Source: Bryobacterales bacterium | GTDB lineage: Bacteria; Acidobacteriota; Terriglobia; Bryobacterales; Bryobacteraceae | Assembly (NCBI GenBank): GCA_027452065.1 | Contig: DAIDHC010000069.1 | Location: 1 to 64,000 of the forward strand | Length of the DNA stretch: 64,000 nt | Direction: 5' to 3' | Made by a program: the position numbers and the translations under genes | The notes under the pieces: generated by a model | The model's database searches: none | The model's input: only the letters and a program-made list of their open reading frames with translations | What the model was told of the DNA's origin: nothing | In this document: positions 1-10,000 of the stretch, one piece after another | How positions within the stretch are numbered: the stretch's first letter is position 1 | Layout: the number at the start of each line of letters is the position of its first letter

Positions 1-1
1 C

Positions 2-643
2 CGCGCCAATCTCCTCCGCCTCACCGGCCGCACCGCCGACGCCGGCCGGGAGGCCGCCCACGTCGCCGCCACCTGGCCCGATTACTACAAGTCCCACCAG
101 GGCGCGCCATCGCCTCAGCCCGCCTTCCTTCTCAACTCGCCTGCTCCCGATTTCACCCTTCCCAAGGCCGGCTCCTCTGAATCCGTCCGCCTCAGCCAGT
201 TCCGCCATCGCAAGCCCGTCGTCCTGGTGTTCGGCAGCTACACCTGCCCCAAGTTCCGCTACGGCAGTCCAGCTCTGAACCAACTCTGGACCCGCTACGG
301 CAAGCAAGCGGAATTCCTGCTCGTCTATATCCGCGAAGCCCACGGCGCCGGCGGCGCCGCATGGGAAAGCACCCAGAACCAGCGCGAAGGCGTCGACCTC
401 CCCGACCCTGCCAGCCCTGCGCAAAAGGCTGCCAACGCCACCCTGTGCGTCCGCAAACTCGCGATTCCTTACCCGGCTCTGGTCGACGGCCTCGACAACG
501 CCGCCGACAACGCCTACCAGGCCTGGCCCAGCCGCGTTTACCTCATCGATCGCGACGGCATCGTCCGCTTCGCCAGCTTCCTCGATCAGCAGAGCTTTGA
601 ACCCTCCGCCCTCGCCGCCGCCCTCGACCAGGCCCTCCGCTGA
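2..643 (+). CDS. Iodothyronine deiodinase-like / redoxin (thioredoxin-fold) protein, 5' truncated by window edge
   Basis: Frame open from base 2; APDFTLPK... VVLVFGSYTCPKFR ... YIREAHG ... PSRVYLIDRDG matches the thioredoxin-fold deiodinase family layout with Cys at the active site. Confidence 0.75.
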   Translation, partial: RANLLRLTGRTADAGREAAHVAATWPDYYKSHQGAPSPQPAFLLNSPAPDFTLPKAGSSESVRLSQFRHRKPVVLVFGSYTCPKFRYGSPALNQLWTRYGKQAEFLLVYIREAHGAGGAAWESTQNQREGVDLPDPASPAQKAANATLCVRKLAIPYPALVDGLDNAADNAYQAWPSRVYLIDRDGIVRFASFLDQQSFEPSALAAALDQALR

Positions 644-1276
644 CTACAGCCCCCGCAGAAACGGGTTCATCGCCTTCTCCCGCCCGATCGTCGTCCCCGC
701 GCCGTGCCCCGGTATCACCACTGTCTCCTCCGGCAACACCAGCAGCTTGTCGCGGATCGACCGTAAAATCGCCCGGGAGTCCCCTCCCGGCAGGTCCGTC
801 CGTCCAATACTGTCCCGGAACAGCGTATCGCCCGCCACCAGTTTCTTTTCCGTCGGAATCCAGATACTGATGCTGCCCTGCGTGTGTCCCGGCGTGTCCA
901 GAAACTCAAACCGCGCCGGCCCCAGCCTCAGCGATTCCCCTTCCCGCGCGCCGGCATCAATCCCCGTCACCTCCGGCGTCTCCATCCCCAGCCAGCCCGC
1001 CTGCACGTCGATCATCCCGTAAAGCTCCGCGTCCCGCTCGTTCATCAGCACCGGCGCCCCCGTCAGCCTCTTCAGCTTCGCCGCGCCTCCGATGTGATCG
1101 ATGTGCGCGTGCGTGATCACGATTGCCGCCACCTTCAGCTTGTGCCGCTCCAGAACATCGACGATCTCTTCAATCTCATCGCCCGGATCGACGACAATCG
1201 CCTCCCCACTCTCCTCATCCCCGAAAATCGAGCAATTGCACTGCAGCATTCCAACGGGCAAAATCTCGTGAATCAT
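644..1276 (-). CDS. MBL-fold metallo-hydrolase (glyoxalase II-like)
   Basis: THAHIDHIGG, DTPGHTQGSISI, VIPGHG metallo-beta-lactamase motifs; start set at MIHEILPVG, ORF-track start is longer. Confidence 0.85.
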   Translation of the reverse strand: MIHEILPVGMLQCNCSIFGDEESGEAIVVDPGDEIEEIVDVLERHKLKVAAIVITHAHIDHIGGAAKLKRLTGAPVLMNERDAELYGMIDVQAGWLGMETPEVTGIDAGAREGESLRLGPARFEFLDTPGHTQGSISIWIPTEKKLVAGDTLFRDSIGRTDLPGGDSRAILRSIRDKLLVLPEETVVIPGHGAGTTIGREKAMNPFLRGL

Positions 1277-1361
1277 AGTGTCCCCGGTCCGGGTTCTCCC
1301 ATTGTAGGCCCCGGGCTTTTCTGATTCTCCGCGGCCGTTCCCGGTTCCTATACTGGGGGGC

Positions 1362-2432
1362 ATGAAGCATGCCCGCAACACCGACCCGAATCGCCGGCGC
1401 CTTCTCCCGCTTCTCTCCCCGCTGCTGCTCGTGGCCCTGCTCCACGCCCAGCCCGTCCCGCCTTCTCCGATCACCGTCACGCCCGGCGACCAGGAAGCCT
1501 GGGTCGCCTGGGGCCCCTCGCCCGGCGCCTCCGGCTATAACGTCTACGTCTCCAACACCGGCACCTACACCAAAATCGCCTCCGGCCTCACCACCTTCGC
1601 CTACCTGCAAACCGGCTTGACCAACGGCGTCGATTACTCCTACTACGTCACCGCCTACAACTCCTCCGGCGAAAGCATCCCCAGCACCAACATCGACATC
1701 ACCCCCGGCGTACCCAACACCTACCTGCCCGTCTTCCCCGTCAGCGGCGTCACCAACGGCGCCAGCTTTGTGCAAGGCGCAGTCCCCGGCTCGATCGTCA
1801 CCGTCTTCGGCACCCATCTCAGCACGAATCTCACCGGCATCGTCTCCGCCGCCCAGCTCCCTTTGCCCACGACAATTTCCAAGGTTTCCGTTCTGGTCGG
1901 CGGCGTCCTCGCGCCCCTTTTCGCCGTCGCCAAAGACAACGTCACCGGCCAGGAGCAGATCAATCTCCAGATCCCCTGGCAGTTCGCCGGCCATGCCAGC
2001 GTGCCCGTCGTCGTCAACAACGGCACCACCATCAGCGCCAGCGTCAACGTGCCCCTGCAGACCGCCCAGCCCGGCATCTTCCTCCTCGACGCGGCCAAGG
2101 ACGGCTTCCTTCATGGCGACTATTCCGTCGTCAACTCGAGCCGTCCCGCCCAACCCGGCGAGCAAATCGTCGCTTATCTCACCGGCATGGGTCCGGTCAG
2201 TTCCACTCCCGCCTCCGGCTCTGCCGGCCCGGGCCTCACCACTCTTCAGCCCGTCGTCACCGTCTCTGGCGGCGGCTCCGCCGAAGTCAAATATAGCGGC
2301 CTCTCGTCCCAATACGTCGGACTCTATCAGGTCAACTTCATCGTCCCGCCCGCCACGCCCTCCGGCGCCCATACGGTCACCATCACCGTCAACGGCGTCT
2401 CCAGCAACACCGCCAGCCTGCCCGTTCAATAG
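1362..2432 (+). CDS. Secreted fibronectin type III protein with TIGR03437-like Solibacter C-terminal domain
   Basis: Signal peptide; FN3 (YNVYVSNTGTYTKIASGL); NGASFVQGAVPGSIVTVFGTHLS...GQEQINLQIPW... Confidence 0.8.
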   Translation: MKHARNTDPNRRRLLPLLSPLLLVALLHAQPVPPSPITVTPGDQEAWVAWGPSPGASGYNVYVSNTGTYTKIASGLTTFAYLQTGLTNGVDYSYYVTAYNSSGESIPSTNIDITPGVPNTYLPVFPVSGVTNGASFVQGAVPGSIVTVFGTHLSTNLTGIVSAAQLPLPTTISKVSVLVGGVLAPLFAVAKDNVTGQEQINLQIPWQFAGHASVPVVVNNGTTISASVNVPLQTAQPGIFLLDAAKDGFLHGDYSVVNSSRPAQPGEQIVAYLTGMGPVSSTPASGSAGPGLTTLQPVVTVSGGGSAEVKYSGLSSQYVGLYQVNFIVPPATPSGAHTVTITVNGVSSNTASLPVQ

Positions 2433-2437
2433 CTCGT

Positions 2438-2483
2438 AAAAAAAAAGAGCGGAAGGCAGCGGCCGTGAATCGCCGCCTTCCGC
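2438..2483 (-). terminator. Rho-independent terminator for the minus-strand gene 2495-4480
   Basis: 9-bp perfect arms GCGGAAGGC (2449-2457) / GCCTTCCGC (2475-2483), extended after a mismatch; A9 at 2438-2446 gives a T9 tract after the stem on the minus strand. Confidence 0.75.
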
Positions 2484-2494
2484 CGGAGCGCCGC

Positions 2495-4480
2495 CTATGG
2501 AGTTAACAGCGCGAAGGCCATCGTCGCCGAGGCGTCATACTGCGATTGCCGGCTGTAGCCGTTCGTCGCCCGCGCCCAGCAGTACAGGTTCACCGCGAAG
2601 GCCGCCTGTGTGCATCCCGTGGCGCAGTTGGCGTTCGGCCCCAGCAGCACGGAGGCATTGTTTGTGAAATGCGCCGGGTCGGGCGAGCTCGCGTTCCCGC
2701 CCGTCGACGCCACTCCTCCGCACATGCCCCGGGTCACACCCAGCGACCAGTCGATGAAATTGTTTGGCTGCGTCGCCGCGTAGTCGATCGTCACCGGATC
2801 GCCGCCGCCCGAGTAATGCCTCATGCCGCAGGCATCGCCCGAGCCGTGCGAGCCCGTCCGCGCGTCATACAGCGCCGCGCGGGTCGGGTTGTTGTCCACC
2901 CGTATCCGGAAGATCAGGTTTCCGCTCGCGTCGATATTCGGCCCCGGCGCGTCCGTGTAAGTGTCGGGCGCGCCGCCCAGATCCGGCAGCAGGTATTTGA
3001 ACGGCCCGGCGTGCCCCGCGTTGCCGCAGGAAACCGCGTTGCCCGCCCCGTCGAACATCTCCAGCCGCAGCGTGCACATCCCGCTCCGCCCCGGCGTCTG
3101 CCCCGCCGTACTGTCGAAATATGCCAGCGGCCGGTCCAGCGGGTCGTTGATGTCCACCCACGGAAGACTCGGATCCGGAATCTCGAACAGGTTCGCCTGC
3201 GCGCCCACCAGTCTCGGCCCGAACGTATAGCCGTGCAGATGAATCACAATCACTCCGCCCGGCCCGATCGTGATCTCCTGCCACCGATGCGTCACGCTCG
3301 CATTGATCGCCGTGTAGTCCGCGTCGCCGTCGAATTTGTACGACCACCGGTAGTACACGATATTGTTCGCCTGGAGGTCCGGATGGAACTGCATCTGCAT
3401 CGGCAGCGTCCCTCCCCACGGCGTCTGCCCCGGCAGCAAACCCGTGCCGGCCAGCGTCTCCAGCCCATCGATGTTCCTCAGGTCCACGTTCCCGATCGCC
3501 GTCGGCCAGACATACAGGTACCCGGGGCCCGGATTCGGATCCGGCTGGCAGGCAACCGCCGTCGGGTCGTCCACCGTGAGCGTCACCGCCTGCGAGCCGT
3601 CGTAGTTGACTTGAAGAGTGCACAGAATGTCCGGGTCGGCCACTTCCTTGGTCACCCCGTCCACCGTCTGTACAACTTCGAAATACAGGTCCGGCGTTTC
3701 CCAGAACCAGAAGCACACCTCAGTCGAAAACGTCCCGTCCGATTGAATCGGCGTGTCCGGATACTGTTCCCAGCACACCAGGTACTCGGGAATGATATTG
3801 CACATGAACTGCGCCAACGCGGCCCGGTTCGTGAAGATGTAGTTCTTCAGCGCCGTGCCGCTCAGCGGAAACAGACCCGCCGCCAGCGGCGATACGTTGT
3901 TGAAGTCTCCCCAATTGCCGGTCAGAATGTCGTTGATCTCGCGCCCGATCATACGGCTAAGCATCGTAGCCTTCAGATTGTCGAGCTCGGTCGAGCTGAG
4001 ATTGTTCAACGTGCATGCCAGGTCGATGCGGAACGTCTGCACCACGCCCGTGCAGATCGGCGCGTATTGCGCCGGTGAACCGCCCGGATTGAGCAGCTTG
4101 CGCACCGTGCCGTGGACATTCACGCAGTGATAGATCCAGTTCACGATCACAATCGGGCTCAGCTTCAGCGCGAGCGACGGCTGCTTCAACTGCGGCACGT
4201 AATCCGCACTCACCGCCGATGCCTGCACCAGCTTCTGCGCCAGGTCCGCGGGCGCCGTCTTGCTGTCCCGCAGGAAATCCGGCCCCGCCGTCACCCGGTA
4301 TCTCTGGGACGGATCGATGCTGAATTCCACCTGCTCCTTTGCCGGCACTGTCTGTACCAGGCGGCCGGCGGCGTCAAAAAGATAAACATTCACCCGCGGA
4401 GCCGGTTGTCCGGGCGGCGGTATCGGAATCGAAACGTTTACCACCAGCTTTCCGGTTCTGGTGTCTTGCGTGTTAGCCAT
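2495..4480 (-). CDS. Hypothetical protein (~660 aa)
   Basis: Long ORF with GGAGG SD before ATG at 4480 (MANTQDTRTGKLVV); no family recognised. Confidence 0.75.
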   Translation of the reverse strand: MANTQDTRTGKLVVNVSIPIPPPGQPAPRVNVYLFDAAGRLVQTVPAKEQVEFSIDPSQRYRVTAGPDFLRDSKTAPADLAQKLVQASAVSADYVPQLKQPSLALKLSPIVIVNWIYHCVNVHGTVRKLLNPGGSPAQYAPICTGVVQTFRIDLACTLNNLSSTELDNLKATMLSRMIGREINDILTGNWGDFNNVSPLAAGLFPLSGTALKNYIFTNRAALAQFMCNIIPEYLVCWEQYPDTPIQSDGTFSTEVCFWFWETPDLYFEVVQTVDGVTKEVADPDILCTLQVNYDGSQAVTLTVDDPTAVACQPDPNPGPGYLYVWPTAIGNVDLRNIDGLETLAGTGLLPGQTPWGGTLPMQMQFHPDLQANNIVYYRWSYKFDGDADYTAINASVTHRWQEITIGPGGVIVIHLHGYTFGPRLVGAQANLFEIPDPSLPWVDINDPLDRPLAYFDSTAGQTPGRSGMCTLRLEMFDGAGNAVSCGNAGHAGPFKYLLPDLGGAPDTYTDAPGPNIDASGNLIFRIRVDNNPTRAALYDARTGSHGSGDACGMRHYSGGGDPVTIDYAATQPNNFIDWSLGVTRGMCGGVASTGGNASSPDPAHFTNNASVLLGPNANCATGCTQAAFAVNLYCWARATNGYSRQSQYDASATMAFALLTP

Positions 4481-4550
4481 GCTTCCCTCCGCGTACATGT
4501 GACACTCGCGGCTGGGACGTTTCCCCCTCGGGCGCGATTAAATCGTCGCT

Positions 4551-5303
4551 TCAGGTTTTCGCAGTAGTGCTCGCGCCCTCCAGCGCCGGAGGCGCCGCGG
4601 CGCGCTCTTCGAGCTCTTCCTCCGGCTTGCGCAGCCACAGGTAGCAGTGGTTCCCCATCACCCCCGCGCCCTTCCGCCGCATCAACGGCACATCCAGATA
4701 TCGCAGCGGAAACAGCAGCCAGCCGAGCACTCCATGCGCCGCGATGCGCCACGCCCGCCACGGCAGCAGCAGCTTCACGTACTCGATGGTGAACACCAAT
4801 AGCGTCGCCGTCGGCCCCGTTCGCCAGCCCTCGGCCACGACATCGAGTCTGTCCCCGGCCAGCTCTTTCAGCCCGTCCGGCGTGAATCGCCGGTAGTCCC
4901 GCGGATATTCGTGGAACGGATGGCAGAACGGCGTCACCAGGTGCGCGTACCCACCCGGCGCCAGCACCCTCTCAATCTCTCCCATCACCGCCTCCGGCCG
5001 CCGCACATGCTCCAGCACCGCGTCGCATTCGACTCGCTGAAATGCGTCCGCGCGAAACGGCAGCCTCTCCGCATCCGCCACCACGTCCACGCCGGCCATG
5101 GGAAAAAGATCGACGTTCACATACCCTTCCACCCGCGCCCCCGCCCCGCCCAGATAAAGATTCCACCGCCCCAGCGGATAGTCCTTCTTCTCGCCCGGGT
5201 TCATCACCAGCGGCGGCGGCGGCTCGATCATCCGCCGCAACCGGTCCTTCCACCGCCCCGAGCTGCGGCGCTCATAAACTGTCTTAAGCGAAGTCGTCTC
5301 CAT
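4551..5303 (-). CDS. SAM-dependent methyltransferase (class I, type 11-like)
   Basis: NLYLGGAGARVEGYVNVDLFP...ADAERLPFRADAFQRVECDAVLEHV...EIERVLAPGGYAHLVTPF; start set at METTSLK. Confidence 0.8.
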   Translation of the reverse strand: METTSLKTVYERRSSGRWKDRLRRMIEPPPPLVMNPGEKKDYPLGRWNLYLGGAGARVEGYVNVDLFPMAGVDVVADAERLPFRADAFQRVECDAVLEHVRRPEAVMGEIERVLAPGGYAHLVTPFCHPFHEYPRDYRRFTPDGLKELAGDRLDVVAEGWRTGPTATLLVFTIEYVKLLLPWRAWRIAAHGVLGWLLFPLRYLDVPLMRRKGAGVMGNHCYLWLRKPEEELEERAAAPPALEGASTTAKT

Positions 5304-5349
5304 GTCCCGATCGTCCCCGTTACCGTTCCCAGAGTAAGCCGAACCGCCC

Positions 5350-5620
5350 CAGCTCCGCCCCTCCCTCATGCCAACCCGACACCCGCGGCATCTCGCGCCG
5401 CCCAAGCCTGCCTGCTCTTCCAGCTTCCCGCGCGCAAACTCCGACACCCGCCGCACATCGCTCCGGCAAGCCATCGGCGCCCCGCCCCACGCGCCCGCGC
5501 CCCAGCTTCCCGTCCGCCGACAACACACCCGCCGCACATCGCTCAGACCGAACCATCTGCGCCCCGCCCCTACCGCCCGCCACCCGACATGCGCCACACC
5601 TCGCGACGCCCGAGCCGTCT
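5350..5620. repeat. Imperfect ~82-bp tandem repeat unit, about 3-4 degenerate copies
   Basis: CAGCTTCCCG...ACACCCGCCGCACATCGCTC...CATC(G/T)GCGCCCCGCCCC at 5421-5494 and 5503-5577; diverged copies start about 5350 and 5580. Confidence 0.6.
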
Positions 5621-5644
5621 CATAGCCGCCGCTATACTCGAACT

Positions 5645-6097
5645 ATGGACCCCTCGCTCCGCATGGCGCTTGGCATCACCATGCGCTGGATACATGTCGT
5701 ATCGGTGGTGACGATTCTCGGCGGCTTCATTTTCGCCCGCTTCGCGCTCTACCCCGCCCTTGCTGGCCTCCCCGCCGCGGAAAGTGGCGACCTCAGCACC
5801 AAAATCGCCTCCCGCTTCCGCACCCTCCTCTACACCGTCGTCGCCACCGCTCTCGTCTCCGGCATTTACAACTACCTCACCAAACCGTCCTTCCCGCGCG
5901 GCTACCACATGTGGATCGGCATCAAGATTCTCTTCGCGCTGCACGTCTTCGCCGTCTCCATCCTCTATGCCTCGCCCGGCGCCGACGACTCCAAACGCCG
6001 CCGCTGGATCTCCGGCGTCGTCGTCTCCGGCCTCATCATCGTTCTCATTTCCGGCTATCTCCGGTGGCTGACCCTGAATCCGCCACCGGTCCAGTGA
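5645..6097 (+). CDS. Small integral membrane protein (CopD-like)
   Basis: Four predicted TM segments; MRWIHVVSVVTILGGFIFARFALYP. Confidence 0.65.
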   Translation: MDPSLRMALGITMRWIHVVSVVTILGGFIFARFALYPALAGLPAAESGDLSTKIASRFRTLLYTVVATALVSGIYNYLTKPSFPRGYHMWIGIKILFALHVFAVSILYASPGADDSKRRRWISGVVVSGLIIVLISGYLRWLTLNPPPVQ

Positions 6098-6107
6098 GGA
6101 CCTTGCG

Positions 6108-7052
6108 ATGACCGGCGGCTATCAGGCTCTCCACGAAGGTGCGGCGTGGCTCGACGTCTCCTCGCGCGGCAAAATCGTGGTCACCGGTGAGGATCGCGCC
6201 CGCCTGCTCCACGCTCTGTCCACCAACCACGTCCAGCGTCTCCAGCCCGGCCAGGGATGCTATGCTTTCTTTCTCTCGGCCCAGGGACGCATCCTCGCCG
6301 ACGCCGCCCTCTTCGCTCGGCCCGGCCAATTTCTGCTCGATACCGAACCCGAAATCGCCGCCCGGCTCACCCAGCATATCGATAGCTTCATCATCGCCGA
6401 CGATGCCCAGGTCGCCGATGCCAGCGCGTCCCAGTCGCTTCTCGCCATCGCCGGCCCCGGATCCGAGTCAATCCTGGCTTCCCTCGGAGCCCCGATTCCC
6501 GCCGAGCCGTTCGACACCGCCAATTGGGATGAAAAGCTGATCGCCCGCGCCAGCCTAACCGGTGGCCCCGGATTTCTCCTCTATCTGCCGCTCGGATCGC
6601 TCGATGCGGTGGCAGCCCGTCTTTCCGAGGCCGGCGCCATCGCCGCTACCCCCGAGGACGTGCGGACGGTTCGCATCGAGAGCGGCAAGCCCCGCTATGG
6701 CGAGGACATCTCGGAGCGTTTCCTGGCCCAGGAGACCGCGCTCGAACACGCCGTCAGCTTCCAGAAAGGCTGCTACCTCGGCCAGGAGATTGTCGAGCGC
6801 GTGCGCTCACGCGGCCAGATCCACCGCGTTCTCGGCGTTCTCGAAATCGACTCGCAAACTCTCCCCCCACCTGGAACCAAGCTCCAGGCCGCCGGGCGTG
6901 ACGCCGCCGAGATCACCTCCGCCGCCCTGTCTCCCCGCCTGGGCAAGACCGTCGCCCTAGCCTACGTCCGCACCGAATTTGCCCGCCCAGGCGCCGTCCT
7001 GACCTGGAACGGCGTCGAGGCCGTCTATCGCTCGGCTCCGGCGCGCTCCTGA
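6108..7052 (+). CDS. ygfZ: Folate-binding protein YgfZ/GcvT-like
   Basis: KGCYLGQEIVERVRSRGQIHRVLGVL is the YgfZ signature K-G-C-Y-x-G-Q-E. Confidence 0.85.
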   Translation: MTGGYQALHEGAAWLDVSSRGKIVVTGEDRARLLHALSTNHVQRLQPGQGCYAFFLSAQGRILADAALFARPGQFLLDTEPEIAARLTQHIDSFIIADDAQVADASASQSLLAIAGPGSESILASLGAPIPAEPFDTANWDEKLIARASLTGGPGFLLYLPLGSLDAVAARLSEAGAIAATPEDVRTVRIESGKPRYGEDISERFLAQETALEHAVSFQKGCYLGQEIVERVRSRGQIHRVLGVLEIDSQTLPPPGTKLQAAGRDAAEITSAALSPRLGKTVALAYVRTEFARPGAVLTWNGVEAVYRSAPARS

Positions 7053-7068
7053 TCCCGGCGCCGCCGGC

Positions 7069-10000
7069 TCAAGACCCGTGCCCGATACCCGGTGCCGAAG
7101 TCAGAGCCGCCCGGCAAGCCTCAATTTCCTGGGATACGCCGTCAAACACGCCTTCGGCCGACTTCACGTCCGCGGAAGCCAATAAATCCTCCACCTTCCG
7201 CACCCGCTCCGCCAGCCGCATCATGCCCAGATGAGCCAGCGATTCGTGCATCGAGCCCGCCGCCTCGATCGCCGGTTCCACTTCCCCGCTCCGCCACGCC
7301 CCGGCGATCCGCGCCAGCAGGTCCGGCGTCGATGCCAGAAACTCCTCGGCCGCATTCCGAAGCTCGCCGCTTTCGCCTTCCCGCCCCATCACGCCTCCCA
7401 GGCGGGCCAGCAGGGCTCCCACACTCGGGCTCTGCCGAGCCCCGTGTTCCGAGCGGCCCTTTGCCGGCAGCCACCGCCCCAGCGTCGCTTCCAGAGTCTC
7501 GGGGCGCACCGGCTTGGCCAGATAGTCGTCCATCCCCGCCGCCAGGCACCGCTGGCGCTCACCGTCCAAAGCATTGGCAGTCAGGGCCACGATCGGCGTG
7601 CTCTCCCGGCCGCCGTGAGAGGCGCGAATCGCCTGCGTGGCTGCGAAACCATCCATCTCCGGCATCTGGCAGTCCATCAAGATCAAATCATACCCGCCCC
7701 GCTCCACCGCCTGCACCGCCTCGGCGCCGTTGGCCGCAATATCCACCGCGCAGCCGAACCGCTCCAGCAGCAGCCGCCCCACTTTCTGGTTCGTCGGGTT
7801 ATCCTCAGCCAGAAGCACGCGCCCCCGCCGGCCGCGCTCTCCGTTCGTTTTGGCCTCGCCCGTCCCGGCCGCCGTCTCCGCGCCGCCGCCGGAGCCGAGC
7901 GAAAGCGCCACCGCGTCCAGCAGGTTCTGCCGCCGCACCGGCTTTACCAGATAATGCGTCACACCCAACCGCTTGGCTTCCGCCAGTTGATCGGCGTCCC
8001 GATAGGACGATACCAACATGATCGGCACCGTCTCGCCCGCCGCCTGCGACCGCATAGCACGCGCCAGCATCAGCCCGTCCATCACGGGCATATGAAGGTC
8101 CAGAATCACCAGCGCGAACGGGTCCCGTCCCTGCGCCGCAGAAATCAGGTGGATCAGAGCCTCCGGTCCCGCCGCCGCCTCGGTCACCCGCAGTCCCGCC
8201 ACTCCCAGATACCGGCTCAGCACCTGCCGGTTCGCCGCCCCGTCATCCACCACCAGAACCCGCTTGCCCGCCAGCGCCGCGGCCATCGGCCGTGCCGGCG
8301 CCACCCGTCTGCTTACCGGCAAGTCCACCGTGAACCAGAACGTGCTCCCTTCCCCCGGTTCGCTCTCCACGCCGATGGTTCCGCCCATCATCTCCACCAG
8401 GCGCCTGGCAATCGCCAATCCCAGCCCCGTTCCCCCGTATTTCCGCGTGGTCGAGCTGTCGGCTTGCGTGAAGCTCTGAAACAGCCGCTCCCGGTCCGTC
8501 CGCGTGATCCCGATTCCGGTGTCCACAACTGAAAACCGGATCACCGCGCTCTCCGAATTCACATTCTCCGCCGCCACTTGTACCGTCACGCTCCCCCGTT
8601 CGGTGAACTTCACGGCGTTGGAGAGCAGGTTGAGCAGAATCTGCCGCAGCCGCATGGGATCGCCCACCAACCCCTCCGGGATCCCTTCCCCCAGCAGCGT
8701 CTGCAGCTCCAGCCGCTTCCTCTGCGCTTGCGCCGAAACGATCTCCACCGACTCTTCCACCAGCTTCGCCAGATCGAAATCGGCAGCCTCCAACTCCAGC
8801 CTTCCTGCCTCTATTTTGGAAAAGTCCAGAATGTCGTTGATGACGCTCATCAGCGCGTCTCCCGAGCTCCGGATCACCTCGACATACTCACCTTGCTGCG
8901 CCGTCAGACCGGTCTCCAGCAACAGCGACGTCATCCCGATCACCCCGTTCATCGGCGTCCGGATTTCGTGGCTCATCATCGCCAGAAACTCGCTCTTGGC
9001 CCGATTGGCCCGTTCGGCCGCCTGTTTCAGCGTCTCCTCCTGCTCCAGCTTCCGCCGGATCACGTCGGTCTGCTCCGTCACCCGCCGCCGCAGCACAAAC
9101 ACCCAGGCGAAGGCCAGCAGCGCCGTCCCGGCCAGCGTCACTGCCAGATCCAGGCTTCGCTCGAGCGTCCACCACGGTGCCTCTCGCACCACTTTCACGT
9201 CTGCCGGCGATCTCAACTGGAGCGTCAACTCACGCGGAGACGTAACCGTTCCCGACGTCTCGGCTTCGATCGACGTCACGCCGGTCAACTCGAGCACATC
9301 CCCGTTCCGCAGGTCCGCCCGCAGCCCCGCCTCTTCCAGCGTCGCGTTGAATAACGTCTCCCGTCCCGCCAGCATCAATGTCTGCCCAAGCTGCGTCGCC
9401 GTGCTTCCCAGCAGCGTCGCCCGCAGCCGCACCAGTCGCGCGTCGTAGCCTTCCTCCATCACCTCTTCCGCGGTCGTCGCCAGCGGTTCTACCCCAACCC
9501 GCTTCCCGGTCAATGTCATCGTCGCGTCGTGAAGCACCGGACTGAAACTGCCGGCCCGCGGAAATCCGGTCACGTCCACCACATCCCCCGGCGCCAGCCG
9601 GATCGGATTGTGGTCCTCCACTTTCACCCCGCCCGAGCCGTCCTGCACGTAGGTCGGCCCGTCCGGGTGCGATGACACCACCGTCACTCTCAGCTTCACC
9701 CGCCCGCCCGGAAGTCCATCCGGGGAGTATTGAAGCAGCGAGGCAATCCGGGTGAAAGGCAGCGCCGCAGTTTCCACCGCCGGCCGCAGTACCTCGAGAT
9801 ACCGTACGTCCGGCGTCATCAGGCGGATACCCAGCAATTGGCGCCGCGCATTGAACCGCGTCGCGCACACGCCTTCCGCCCGGATCTCCGCATTCAGCAT
9901 CCCCTCCACCGGCAGCACATCGCCCACCAACAGAACTTCGAAATCGTGCGTTCCGTCGTCCAGATGCAGCGTCGTATGGCCATCCAGGCGATCGATCGAC

